A stretch of 64,000 nucleotides of DNA from Endomychus coccineus (GCA_958510875.1 OY294067.1:145870675-145934674), one strand, 5' to 3'. Positions 31,028 to 42,375 are shown, counted from the stretch's first letter. Numbers and translations are program-made. The notes: generated from the sequence alone by a model not told the origin.

Positions 31028-32011
31028 CCTAATTATGGGCCTATTCCTTTCAACTCGTGTTCCTACAGCGAGAGCGGTAGAGACATCGAAACTGAACGTG
31101 ACCCTGGAATAGTTAGCGCTGTGCGAGGATCCACATGTGATTCTACCACAGATTCGACGCATATGTCTATAGCCAGTTGGACTTATCCGGAAGAAAGTGT
31201 TATATTGAACGCAACAAAGTCGTTCAGTTTACTCATCCCACTCAAGCGAATTTTCAACATTTTCAACGATTACACCCTAATCACGTTCGGACAACAAACG
31301 ATTCGATTGGTACGTACTCGAAACGTTAACGATTGCGTTATAATTGAGAACGCAGCTACCACAGTCAAATTTCCGATTGATAGTATAGAATTGAAGGTGA
31401 AATATGTCTATCCCAACGATCTAATCAGAGGGAAGCTATTGCGATTCATCAAGAGCGATTCTCCTGTTCTATTCGCTTTCCGGAAGTGGGAGCTACACGA
31501 GTTGCCTGCCATAACGGCCGATGCGAAGAGAGAAATATGAGCTGTGAAAACTAGCGCGTCCGTCGAAAAACCACGGTATGTTATCGTATTCCTCCAAACC
31601 GATAAACGTAACAATGTCAAAGCTAATCCTACAATATTCGATCATGTGGATATATCAAGTATCCGCTTATCGCTGAACGGAGAGTATTGGCCTAACGAAC
31701 GGATGAACTTGGACTTTGCCAAGGAAGACTCCGTTCTAGCCCACCACAGCTATACCGTTTTCTATCCCAGCTACGCGAATTCCACAACAAAACATCCCAT
31801 ATTGGCTTATGATAAATTCAAAAAACGCGCGCTTTACATCATCGATCGTTCTAGACAAGAGGAGGCGGTAAAATCATCAACAGTCGACATACGATTGGAG
31901 ATTGAAGCGGATAAAGGATTTTCAGCCAATACAAAGGCATATTGCATCATCATTCACGATTGCTTGATGGAATACTACCCCCTCACCGAAATTGTCAAGA
32001 GTCTCAATTGA
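31028..32011 (+). pseudogene. Major capsid protein, 3' part (outer, unit 1)
   Basis: Continues the gene interrupted at 14261 with PNYGPIPFNSCSYSESGRD. The same TGA as in the inner copy lies at 31538-31540, then the second jelly roll runs to IVKSLN. Several substitutions separate it from the inner copy. Confidence 0.88.
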
Positions 32012-32052
32012 ACATCAGTCAGTCTAAATCAAAACTTCAAGCGAATCGCATC

Positions 32053-32397
32053 ATGAGAATCGCATTAGTTGACATTCAGGTGTTCTTCATTGACGATGCC
32101 TTCCATCCAAAAGGAATGTGTATACAAATTGGATTCAAACGTCATTATTCATTATTCAAACCGCACACATCTTATTCATCGCTAAATGCAAAGGAGCGAA
32201 AATTCGTATGGTACTTACAAAAGTCTTATCATGGACTCGATTAAGTATCTGGGAATGTGGATTATGAAGAAATAAATAAAATCCCTGGATCGATTCTCCT
32301 GTGTGTAATGACGGTGGAAAAGTGGAAAATACATGTGTGCAGTTCACCATGTGGATAAATCACAGCAATGGTTTCTGAATGTAATACTACCTAAATG
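32053..32397 (+). pseudogene. P1 remnant (outer, unit 1)
   Basis: Matches P1 for 64 codons up to SYHGLD, where a TAA interrupts. About 140 bp are then missing before the C-terminal MCAVHHVDK-like part. Inactive. Confidence 0.8.
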
Positions 32398-32477
32398 ATA
32401 TGTATTTTGTTCTGAAATAAATATGTTTATCAATCTTTTGTTTGTTTTAATAAAACACCTCCTTTATATAATAATTA

Positions 32478-32975
32478 TTATTTATTCAAATGGTAAATAG
32501 CTCTCTTCACATTTTTAACAAACATTTTCAATAATAACACTGATAAAGAAGATAAAATAACATACAAAATTGCGAAAATTTCAGGGATTCCTCCTTCTAT
32601 TGCAGATGATGTGAGTGTAGATGTATTTTGTACGAGATGTGGTAAACATGATGATTGTCGGATCATTTGCCATTCAGCCATATCCCCCTCACTTTGATCG
32701 AAGAATAAGAGTTTGAGTTTATGATGTATGGTTGTACGATTGTCTTGTGGGATAATAAATGTGAATACCTCCAATTGGTTATCGTTGATTTTCTGAAAAT
32801 TCATCGGAATCCATTCGGTACGGTTACGCTCCCCACCACCACCAACGCCGACATCCTTCAGACAAATATAGATGCGTTCAACGAGTTGGGGAACGTTCGC
32901 GTATAGAATACCATTCAGAATTGTGGTTAGAATCACAACATTTGTTTTTAACACCCCCACTCCCTTCATCCTCAC
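32478..32975 (-). CDS. Small membrane protein (outer, unit 1)
   Basis: 165 codons, open, close to 28386-28880: signal-like start, Gly run (one residue longer), glycosylation sites NRTE and NRTT, and C-terminal membrane helix IFAILYVILSSLSVLLL. Confidence 0.55.
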   Translation of the reverse strand: MRMKGVGVLKTNVVILTTILNGILYANVPQLVERIYICLKDVGVGGGGERNRTEWIPMNFQKINDNQLEVFTFIIPQDNRTTIHHKLKLLFFDQSEGDMAEWQMIRQSSCLPHLVQNTSTLTSSAIEGGIPEIFAILYVILSSLSVLLLKMFVKNVKRAIYHLNK

Positions 32976-33078
32976 TTTTTACACTTAATTTGTTCAGCAG
33001 TCTTATAACTTTAATTTTATCTGCGTAAAAATTCAAGTCTCTTCTTATCTTATGAACTTTTTCCATGAATTCGCGCAA
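32878..33078 (-). pseudogene. Small helical ORF (outer, unit 1), start lost
   Basis: 66 codons from an internal MREFMEKVHK. Compared with 28783-29016, a 2-bp insertion near 33074 cuts off the original start. Confidence 0.4.
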
Positions 33079-33146
33079 AGTCTGCGTGTGTATTCTTCAA
33101 AAGATATATGCAGATATATTTGTAGACTTACTAGATATCTATATTA

Positions 33147-33650
33147 TTATTTTAAGTGCCACAGAACATCTTCATTCGTAAGAAATTCGAATAACTTCCA
33201 ACCATTCGCACTAGAACACATAGGATTCACACCATTGTGGTGATGTAGACAGATAAATTCACAATTTCCTCGCTCCAATTTTGGACATTTACCTTTCAAA
33301 TTCACCACTTCTATTCGATCTAACCCCAATTTTTGGAACGTCTCCCATCGAAACTTAGCTTTTATTTTCCCACATACATAAACAGTAGCATCCGGATCGA
33401 TATTTTCCTTCAACATTTCATACAATTCATCATATTCCTGATAACCCGAGTTCCAATGATTCCCATGATATTTTTCACAATGAAATATTTTCTTCATTTG
33501 CCTCTCGGATAGTTGATCCATCGATTTTGGTGGTTTGAATAGAAAACATTCCTCCAACCTTTTCTCACAGTCCAACAAAGAGAGTTCCTTGATTTTGTAT
33601 ACGTTTGCAGAAATCGGAAAACTTTGAATATCAACCACTATAGACGACAT
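33147..33650 (-). CDS. P2 (outer, unit 1), intact
   Basis: 167 codons without a break, same length as the inner P2. VDIQSF, CGKIKAKF and ICLHHHNGVNPMCSSANGW are all kept. Scattered substitutions mainly change surface-type residues. Open in an arm where P1, the orphan and the capsid gene are broken. Confidence 0.65.
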   Translation of the reverse strand: MSSIVVDIQSFPISANVYKIKELSLLDCEKRLEECFLFKPPKSMDQLSERQMKKIFHCEKYHGNHWNSGYQEYDELYEMLKENIDPDATVYVCGKIKAKFRWETFQKLGLDRIEVVNLKGKCPKLERGNCEFICLHHHNGVNPMCSSANGWKLFEFLTNEDVLWHLK

Positions 33651-33701
33651 TTCAAACTAGAATGATAAGCCTTCCAAAATATCTAGTTGCACATGCGCAG
33701 A

Positions 33702-34290
33702 TCATTGACATATTTCTTTGATGTTATCGAAATTTCGAAAGAGTACGTCGAAGCACAAAATTTGTAGTGATGGTGGACTTATATGTCAGCAAACATTTGA
33801 AACATCTCAAAGGTGTAAGAATTTGAAGTATCTCTTCGAATGCTGCGCATGTCACATCGGTATGGTAGAAGTGCGATTCGATAAAAATCGACATCGATAT
33901 CATGAAGCACTCTGAAACAATCAAGTATATACGATCCTGGTTTTGGAACGATTCCTGAAATTTGATGCAATATGATTTTTCTCATTCTTCTATGTTTATA
34001 TTTGAACTGACCTTCCATATTCATATCGATTATCTTCCAATCTTCAGGTGGGGGTGAATCGAAATTTCCTCCGAAATAGAAAATATCAGCAGACGCCCAA
34101 TCGGTCGAGGCCCCCACAAGGAAGTTATGAATTCCTCAGCGATTATCCAATTTTTGGATGGTAATTGTGATTCTTCGAGGATTTTCATCAAATTCGGCTG
34201 ACATACGCTTATTACGAATTTCGTCGCATCGTACATGGTAGTAAGCATACTATGAATAAAACTGTTGTATAATCGAGGAGACATTATCAC
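33702..34290 (-). pseudogene. Terminal orphan gene (outer, unit 1), frameshifted
   Basis: Matches 29611-30219, but frameshifts near 34115 and 33785 split it (for example after EEFITSL), and a segment with GGEVDYRISPP is lost. Confidence 0.75.
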
Positions 34291-35105
34291 GAACTAAGTT
34301 CGATTTAGTTGGAGCAGTCGCACACAACAACACACTCCCTCATACTCTGCGCATGTCAAGCTATTGACTTTTTCAACCTAAAATATACAATCAAAACTAA
34401 ATGATATTCTTGCGGGTGAGAGATAAGAGGTCGATCGAACTGGTAAGTATACATGTAAAATAATAAAATCATGAACATTTTCAGATAAAAATGACGTGGG
34501 TTCGGATCCCTTTCAATCTTTCTCACCAAAGAATACCATTTTTTTTTTCATTTGATGTACACGTCGTAGACGTTATGATCGATTCACAACCGCCATGATA
34601 CCTCGTTGACCACCGAAGGATCACGTGATAGCTGCCATGACACCACGTGTCTAGGACCTTTCTTACAAACAACCTGTATATACAACATAACATACTCTTT
34701 ACAAACCCCCTGTATATACATTCAAACAATAATTACAAACACCGAATGCCAATCGTCAGCATAAACTGAGTAACTCGCAATCACTGATAACGCTATCTAC
34801 TCGATAACACTAATTACACACATTGGATGTTGATCGCCAGACCGGGTGACTCACAATCACTGATAACGCTATCTACCCGATAACGTTATCTACCCGATAA
34901 CGCTAATTACACACACTGGATGCTCATCGCCAGCATGGGTGACTCACAATCACTGATAACGCTATCTAGCCGATAACGTTATCTACCCGATAACACACAT
35001 CGCCAGCGCAGACCGGAAGTGGAGACCTGATAATTACAAACTTCGGAGCACAGACCGGAAGTGACGTCACACTTCCTGGTCCAGAACGCGTGGACTGTAT
35101 CTACT
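34291..35105 (-). repeat. Hybrid terminal repeat (outer-type to inner-type)
   Basis: Up to 34416 the bases match the outer right repeat (38374-38500: TGCGGGTGAG). From 34465 on they match the inner right repeat (30381-31021), including its AGTAGATA end at 35105 and a copied TTGGTA. The switch lies in the 48-bp identical tract 34417-34464. Confidence 0.9.
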
Positions 35106-35111
35106 TTGGTA

Positions 35112-36095
35112 CCTAATTATGGGCCTATTCCTTTCAACTCGTGTTCCTACAGCGAGAGCGGTAGAGACATCGAAACTGAACGTGACCCTGGAATAGTTAG
35201 CGCTGTGCGAGGATCCACATGTGATTCTACCACAGATTCGACGCATATGTCTATAGCCAGTTGGACTTATCCGGAAGAAAGTGTTATATTGAACGCAACA
35301 AAGTCGTTCAGTTTACTCATCCCACTCAAGCGAATTTTCAACATTTTCAACGATTACACCCTAATCACGTTCGGACGACAAACGATTCGATTGGTACGTA
35401 CTCGAAACGTTAACGATTGCGTTATAATTGAGAACGCAGCTACCACAGTCAAATTTCCGATTGATAGTATAGAATTGAAGGTGAAATATGTCTATCCCAA
35501 CGATCTAATCAGAGGGAAGCTATTGCGATTCATCAAGAGCGATTCTCCTGTTCTATTCGCTTTCCGGAAGTGGGAGCTACACGAGTTGCCTGCCATAACG
35601 GCCGATGCGAAGAGAGAAATATGAGCTGTGAAAACTAGCGCGTCCGTCGAAAAACCACGGTATGTTATCGTATTCCTCCAAACCGATAAACGTAACAATG
35701 TCAAAGCTAATCCTACAATATTCGATCATGTGGATATATCAAGTATCCGCTTATCGCTGAACGGAGAGTATTGGCCTAACGAACGGATGAACTTGGACTT
35801 TGCCAAGGAAGACTCCGTTCTAGCCCACCACAGCTATACCGTTTTCTATCCCAGCTACGCGAATTCCACAACAAAACATCCCATATTGGCTTATGATAAA
35901 TTCAAAAAACGCGCGCTTTACATCATCGATCGTTCTAGACAAGAGGAGGCGGTAAAATCATCAACAGTCGACATACGATTGGAGATTGAAGCGGATAAAG
36001 GATTTTCAGCCAATACAAAGGCATATTGCATCATCATTCACGATTGCTTGATGGAATACTACCCCCTCACCGAAATTGTCAAGAGTCTCAATTGA
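35112..36095 (+). pseudogene. Major capsid protein, 3' part (outer, unit 2)
   Basis: Duplicate of 31028-32011 with about one or two base changes (for example Q to R near 35375). TGA again at 35622-35624. Confidence 0.88.
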
Positions 36096-36136
36096 ACATC
36101 AGTCAGTCTAAATCAAAACTTCAAGCGAATCGCATC

Positions 36137-36481
36137 ATGAGAATCGCATTAGTTGACATTCAGGTGTTCTTCATTGACGATGCCTTCCATCCAAAAGGAA
36201 TGTGTATACAAATTGGATTCAAACGTCATTATTCATTATTCAAACCGCACACATCTTATTCATCGCTAAATGCAAAGGAGCGAAAATTCGTATGGTACTT
36301 ACAAAAGTCTTATCATGGACTCGATTAAGTATCTGGGAATGTGGATTATGAAGAAATAAATAAAATCCCTGGATCGATTCTCCTGTGTGTAATGACGGTG
36401 GAAAAGTGGAAAATACATGTGTGCAGTTCACCATGTGGATAAATCACAGCAATGGTTTCTGAATGTAATACTACCTAAATG
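36137..36481 (+). pseudogene. P1 remnant (outer, unit 2)
   Basis: Duplicate of 32053-32397, with the same stop and the same ~140-bp deletion. Confidence 0.8.
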
Positions 36482-36561
36482 ATATGTATTTTGTTCTGAA
36501 ATAAATATGTTTATCAATCTTTTGTTTGTTTTAGTAAAACACCTCCTTTATATAATAATTA

Positions 36562-37059
36562 TTATTTATTCAAATGGTAAATAGCTCTCTTCACATTTTT
36601 AACAAACATTTTCAATAATAACACTGATAAAGAAGATAAAATAACATACAAAATTGCGAAAATTTCAGGGATTCCTCCTTCTATTGCAGATGATGTGAGT
36701 GTAGATGTATTTTGTACGAGATGTGGTAAACATGATGATTGTCGGATCATTTGCCATTCAGCCATATCCCCCTCACTTTGATCGAAGAATAAGAGTTTGA
36801 GTTTATGATGTATGGTTGTACGATTGTCTTGTGGGATAATAAATGTGAATACCTCCAATTGGTTATCGTTGATTTTCTGAAAATTCATCGGAATCCATTC
36901 GGTACGGTTACGCTCCCCACCACCACCAACGCCGACATCCTTCAGACAAATATAGATGCGTTCAACGAGTTGGGGAACGTTCGCGTATAGAATACCATTC
37001 AGAATTGTGGTTAGAATCACAACATTTGTTTTTAACACCCCCACTCCCTTCATCCTCAC
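36562..37059 (-). CDS. Small membrane protein (outer, unit 2)
   Basis: The 165-codon protein is identical to 32478-32975. Duplicate through the tandem. Confidence 0.55.
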   Translation of the reverse strand: MRMKGVGVLKTNVVILTTILNGILYANVPQLVERIYICLKDVGVGGGGERNRTEWIPMNFQKINDNQLEVFTFIIPQDNRTTIHHKLKLLFFDQSEGDMAEWQMIRQSSCLPHLVQNTSTLTSSAIEGGIPEIFAILYVILSSLSVLLLKMFVKNVKRAIYHLNK

Positions 37060-37162
37060 TTTTTACACTTAATTTGTTCAGCAGTCTTATAACTTTAATT
37101 TTATCTGCGTAAAAATTCAAGTCTCTTCTTATCTTATGAACTTTTTCCATGAATTCGCGCAA
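36962..37162 (-). pseudogene. Small helical ORF (outer, unit 2), start lost
   Basis: Identical to 32878-33078. Confidence 0.4.
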
Positions 37163-37230
37163 AGTCTGCGTGTGTATTCTTCAAAAGATATATGCAGATA
37201 TATTTGTAGACTTACTAGATATCTATATTA

Positions 37231-37734
37231 TTATTTTAAGTGCCACAGAACATCTTCCTTCGTAAGAAATTCGAATAACTTCCAACCATTCGCACTAGAA
37301 CACATAGGATTCACACCATTGTGGTGATGTAGACAGATAAATTCACAATTTCCTCGCTCCAATTTTGGACATTTACCTTTCAAATTCACCACTTCTATTC
37401 GATCTAACCCCAATTTTTGGAACGTCTCCCATCGAAACTTAGCTTTTATTTTCCCACATACATAAACAGTAGCATCCGGATCGATATTTTCCTTCAACAT
37501 TTCATACAATTCATCATATTCCTGATAACCCGAGTTCCAATGATTCCCATGATATTTTTCACAATGAAATATTTTCTTCATTTGCCTCTCGGATAGTTGA
37601 TCCATCGATTTTGGTGGTTTGAATAGAAAACATTCCTCCAACCTTTTCTCACAGTCCAACAAAGAGAGTTCCTTGATTTTGTATACGTTTGCAGAAATCG
37701 GAAAACTTTGAATATCAACCACTATAGACGACAT
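37231..37734 (-). CDS. P2 (outer, unit 2), intact
   Basis: 167 codons. Differs from 33147-33650 by one residue near the C-terminus (LTKEDVLW against LTNEDVLW); the Lys form is also the inner-element form, so the change probably arose in unit 1. Confidence 0.65.
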   Translation of the reverse strand: MSSIVVDIQSFPISANVYKIKELSLLDCEKRLEECFLFKPPKSMDQLSERQMKKIFHCEKYHGNHWNSGYQEYDELYEMLKENIDPDATVYVCGKIKAKFRWETFQKLGLDRIEVVNLKGKCPKLERGNCEFICLHHHNGVNPMCSSANGWKLFEFLTKEDVLWHLK

Positions 37735-37785
37735 TTCAAACTACAATGATAAGCCTTCCAAAATATCTAGTTGCACATGCGCAGA

Positions 37786-38374
37786 TCATTGACATATTTC
37801 TTTGATGTTATCGAAATTTCGAAAGAGTACGTCGAAGCACAAAATTTGTAGTGATGGTGGACTTATATGTCAGCAAACATTTGAAACATCTTAAAGGTGT
37901 AAGAATTTGAAGTATCTCTTCGAATGCTGCGCATGTCACATCGGTATGGTAGAAGTGCGATTCGATAAAAATCGACATCGATATCATGAAGCACTCTGAA
38001 ACAATCAAGTATATACGATCCTGGTTTTGGAACGATTCCTGAAATTTGATGCAATATGATTTTTCTCATTCTTCTATGTTTATATTTGAACTGACCTTCC
38101 ATATTCATATCGATTATCTTCCAATCTTTAGGTGGGGGTGAATCGAAATTTCCTCCGAAATAGAAAATATCAGCAGACGCCCAATCGGTCGAGGCCCCCA
38201 CAAGGAAGTTATGAATTCCTCAGCGATTATCCAATTTTTGGATGGTAATTGTGATTCTTCGAGGATTTTCATCAAATTCGGCTGACATACGCTTATTACG
38301 AATTTCGTCGCATCGTACACGGTAGTAAGCATACTATGAATAAAACTGTTGAATAATCGAGGAGACATTATCAC
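37786..38374 (-). pseudogene. Terminal orphan gene (outer, unit 2), frameshifted
   Basis: Duplicate of 33702-34290 with the same frameshifts and a few base changes. Confidence 0.75.
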
Positions 38375-39219
38375 GAACTAAGTTCGATTTAGTTGGAGCA
38401 GTCGCACACAACAACACACTCCCTCATACTCTGCGCATGTCAAGCTATTGACTTTTTCAACCTAAAATATACAATCAAAACTAAATGATATTCTTGCGGG
38501 TGAGAGATAAGAGGTCGATCGAACTGGTAAGTATACATGTAAAATAATGAAATCATGAACATTTTCAGATACAAAATGACGTGGATTCGGATCCCTCTCA
38601 ATCTTATTCACCAAAGAATACCATTTTTTTCCATTTGATGTACACGTCGTAGACGTTATGATCGATTCACAATCGCGTGACAGACGCCACGTTGAAGACC
38701 CACGTGACAGACACCTCGTCGATGTAACACGTGACAGGCGCCATGACACCTCGTTTAAGACCTGCGTGACAGACACCTCGGTGATGTAACACGCCATGAC
38801 ACCTCGTTGTCCGCCGAAGGATCACGTGACAGACGCCATGAAACCTCGTTGATAGCCGCCATGACAGACGCCATGACAGCGAAGGATCACGTGATAGCTG
38901 ACATGACACCTTGTTCGAAACCACGTGTCTAGGACCTCTCTTACAAACAACCTTCATATACAACATAACACACTCTTTACAAACATCCTGTATATACATT
39001 CAAACAATAGTTACAAACACCGAATGTGAATCGTCAGCACAAACCGAGTAACTCACAATCACTGATAACGCTATCTAGCCGATAACGTTATCTACCCCGA
39101 TAACAATAATTATACACATCGCCAGCACAGACCGGTGGTGGAGACCTGATAATTACAAACATCGGAGCACAGACCGGAAATGACGTCACACTTCCTGGTC
39201 CAAAGCGCGCCCATTGTAT
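38275..39219 (-). repeat. Right terminal repeat of outer Polinton
   Basis: Reverse complement of 3439-4700, with fewer subrepeats. The match ends at CCATTGTAT; the expected last bases are missing and LINE-associated sequence follows. Confidence 0.85.
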
Positions 39220-39289
39220 ATTCTTGATATTCTTGAACCATTTGTAATATTTGTATGTTTTCTCGGTATATTGGTTCGCATTTGCCATA

Positions 39290-39366
39290 TTCAGGTGATT
39301 CGACCGTAGAGTCTGGAAGATCTAGGCGAACTAGATCTTCCAGACTCAATGGTCGAATCACCTGAA
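39290..39366. repeat. Strong hairpin, 36-nt arms
   Basis: TTCAGGTGATTCGACC...GTCTGGAAGATCTAG (39290-39325), a 5-nt loop, then its complement (39331-39366), with one 5-nt internal mismatch. It lies where the outer Polinton end meets the LINE remnant and includes LINE coding sequence on the right arm, so it probably formed by inverted duplication during insertion. Confidence 0.85.
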
Positions 39367-40702
39367 GATGACAAATGTGACTTTACCGAAACGTCGAGAA
39401 ATTGGTCCTTTTGTGGACCGAAACCACACGACGTGGACGATATCCGGGAGTGCACGGGAATATGCAGCTTGCCGACGGAAGCATCTTCAAACACTTCGAT
39501 GCTGGAGAGACCGATTGATAACTGGAAATTGAACAGCGTCCTAATTATGACGCTTCCGAGGTAAAAGTGTCTCTCCGCGGCAAGTACAGAAACCTTGTTC
39601 GAAAGATTTGGTCTTCCCAACTTTCGAGTGAGAACAAGGTGTCTGCAACAAATATGCTTGGCGTTCCAGTCCTGCTCCACTCTTTTGGAGTGGTGAAATG
39701 GACGGTCGGTGAACTGCAAAGACTCGACAAAGACACCCGGAAAATGATGCATATCTATCACAGTTTGCATCCTAGGTCGTCCGTTTCCCGCATTTATCTT
39801 CCACGTCACCGGGGAGGTAGGGGACTTCTCAGTCTGGAGGGTCTGCATCGAAGTGTGGTTCTGAGTGAACCTTGTGAAGTTCTTAGGAGTTCGGACCCTC
39901 TCCTATGCCTTGTTGAAAGATACGCATTGGTCGAAGTGGGGGCATTTATTGTTGAGGCACCACAAGAAGCTGCGGAAGAACTTGGCCTCTAATTTCAGAT
40001 CAGTCGAGGAGGCCGTCTAGGGGGCAATCTCGAGTTCCAACCTTTTCGCCTGAAAGTCCAAACGAATGTCGCGGAGCAAGATCTCATGCTCAGGCGGCAT
40101 GTTGACAAGCCGATACACGGTGTTCCCTATCAAAACGTCGAAACGCTCGGCTTGTCAACTAGGCTGACCTTCGGCTTCCTAAGGTCAGCCTGGCTTAATC
40201 CGAGACTGAGAGATTTACCGCAGCTTGCCAAGATGACGCAATTAACACCTTGGTCTATCGCCGCAATGGGATGGGTGTGCATGTCCCTGATGTCAGCTGC
40301 AGGGCCTGTGGAGAGGCGTATGTGACGCTTTTCCACCTGCTGTCGGCATGTCTGGCAAAAGCGGCCTCGGCGTACACCCATCGCCATAATACGGCCCTAC
40401 GGGTGCTGTATCACCATCTAAGGCACTCGTCCGGAATAGAGCAAGAGACGGCTTTGCCTCACATGCCAGGAGATATTGAGTCCGTTATCGGAAACGAAAA
40501 GTGTCAGATCTACTGGGATTATCCGTTTCCGATCGTCAGGTCCATACAAGCAAATATGCCTGACGTTGTCCTCCTCGATAAACTAAGCCAGACTATGTAT
40601 GCCATCGAATTCTCTACTCCGGCCAAGAAGAACATAGTCTTGAAAAAGAAGAAAAAAAGAACAACATATCAAGATCTCCTGTTCGAGCTCCGCACGCTAT
40701 AG
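39349..40702 (+). pseudogene. LINE 3' part: RT thumb and restriction-like endonuclease
   Basis: Three frames in sequence. 39567-39992 encodes the RT C-terminal region YRNLVRKIWSSQL...GVVKWTVGELQRLDK...LHPRSSVSRIYLPRHRGGRGL. 40086-40250 continues with WLNPRLRDLPQLAKM. 40250-40702 has a CCHC-type finger CRACGE...FHLLSACLAKA...HRH and then MPDVVLLDK...YAIEFSTPA, a PD-(D/E)xK-like site. This layout suits LINEs of the R2/R4-like, RLE-bearing kind. Frameshifts and stops between the parts and no RT palm: a 5'-truncated dead copy. Confidence 0.75.
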
Positions 40703-42200
40703 CCAGTTCACAAGGTCGTTTTATTGTTTTGGGCGGAAATTGATCTTCGATGCGTTCAATCATGGTACGGAATCGGTTGATAAATGATTTGCATCTATCA
40801 ATTCACTGAAATACAAATAAAACAGATCCTAGCGTAATAAGCGGTGTCCGGTAATTATTCAGATAGCATTGTAACTTGAAATGTTTTTAAAACGCACTAC
40901 GATATATCAAACGGTTAAAATTCGGTCGGATCGGAAGATAATGGCCTGCAGTAGGTTTCAAGATTGTATGATATCAGATTTTACGGTATATTCGGAAAAT
41001 TACTCTAATTGAGTTTATTCTGTCACATCACTCACCCGTGTACTAGCTATCAACGGAGTTCCCGGTAATTGTATGACTGTGTTAGATTTCATACACTTGG
41101 CAGATTCAGAATACAGAAAATTAGGGCTTATACTTCCGGATTCGACACAGCGTGCAAAAACCCTAACTATCGTATCTGCAATAACCCCTACATCCACGAC
41201 CGGGGCTTCTCATACGAATAAGGGGTAATTACGATTCTCAATCACACAACCACCCCAGCTTATACTTCCGGATTTGGCACAGCGTGCACAAGCCGTTGGC
41301 GGTTTGGTCGTCAAAGGATATACTTATACTTCCGGATTCGGCACAGCGTGCACAAATATACCAAAGACGCCCCTGTCGTTCAAACATACACACTCTGTAC
41401 ACACCATACAATTACTTGAATATTTCAATTCATGTGCGAATTCATACCGTGCGCGGTCCGACCTATGACGGGATAAACACAAATATAACAATTTAAAATA
41501 CTGAAAGCAATGGATCTCAGATATCATATAAACGGTCACCAATAACAAACTACGGAAATCAATATATCGTAATGCCAAAAATATAGACTATTAAGCTATC
41601 ATTTATTTACCTTATGTGAAAATTCACCAAACGAAACAGTATTGTTAATTCAAATGTTAAATTCGACTTGAACTCGGATAATAATTGATCCACTCTGATT
41701 CTTATAATAATCACACTTCAACGGTACTGATTGGAAATCAAAATCACAAAAGAGGACGATCTTCCGGCTGTCACTGCTTTTATATGTTTTCAAGGTCTGG
41801 TCAAGTCCGCACCACCAATTCCGTATTTTGTGCCGAGGGTTTTCATTTATATCCCGAACAATGCTTGGAAGTGACGCTACTTTTTAGATCTAAAATTCGT
41901 GCACATGATATCACAGTATTTCCTCTCGGCGCAATAAACAATTGTTATCGAAGTTTTTTGGTTGTTCGCCCTTTTTATACATAAGGCTGTTCAAAATTTT
42001 GAAGCGTTAACTTGCCAGACCCACGTTTTTGCAACATAAGTTTATCGGAATGAATGCAATTTTTTTATCCGGCCTGTAAGAATTCGGCGCAGATCTTGAT
42101 AGACCGGATGCAAAAGGCAGTTATTCTGAGTTCAATAAGAATACTTAGGGCACACGATTTGGGAATCTGAAGCTACTTACCGACTGGAGGGAAGAAGTAG
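40703..42200. other. No gene; triple ~32-bp repeat, possible LTR
   Basis: The unit CTTATACTTCCGGATTCG-GCACAGCGTGCAC occurs at about 41127-41156, 41259-41290 and 41322-41355. The region lies downstream of the env gene on the minus strand, so it may contain the 3' LTR of the gypsy-like element. I could not find a matching 5' copy and do not call LTR borders. Confidence 0.4.
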
Positions 42201-42375
42201 CTTCGGTTAACCTACTTTCCGGTTCTCAGAGAAATCAATACGGTGCGTGGATGGATTGTTTGATTTTTCATCTTCGTCTTCGATAGTTGGTTGTACTGGT
42301 TGAATCATAGTTTCCTTGACGGCTTCTATTCGGTGATCTCTTGTTGATGATTTCTCGGATTTTGTTAGTTTGTTT

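Larger units (their letters stand above)
30381..38548. repeat. 4,084-bp tandem duplication, two units
   Basis: 30381-34464 and 34465-38548 are offset by exactly 4,084 bp. The first unit begins in the inner right terminal repeat and runs through the outer right arm into a hybrid terminal repeat; the second starts in that hybrid and ends in the outer right repeat. Comparing the two copies of the outer arm by eye I find at least eight single-base differences, so they are near-identical. Confidence 0.92.
3439..39219. mobile_element. Outer Polinton/Maverick element, decayed, split by a nested element
   Basis: The ends are inverted repeats: 3439-4700 is the reverse complement of about 38275-39219. 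After removing the nested element (14262-31021), the remaining genes follow Polinton order: unknown 222-aa gene, integrase remnant, acidic protein, ATPase, PLA2, protease, penton, capsid, then the right arm. There is no PolB beyond an inverted scrap at 4.7-4.88 kb, and no integrase core. The last ~5 bases at the right end (expected CCACT) are missing, so a target duplication cannot be read. Confidence 0.85.

Noticed and set aside
30381..38548. Treating the three right arms as three independent Polinton insertions
   Set aside because: There is no new target duplication around unit 2, the offset is exactly 4,084 bp, and a hybrid terminal repeat is present; a tandem duplication by unequal crossover fits better.
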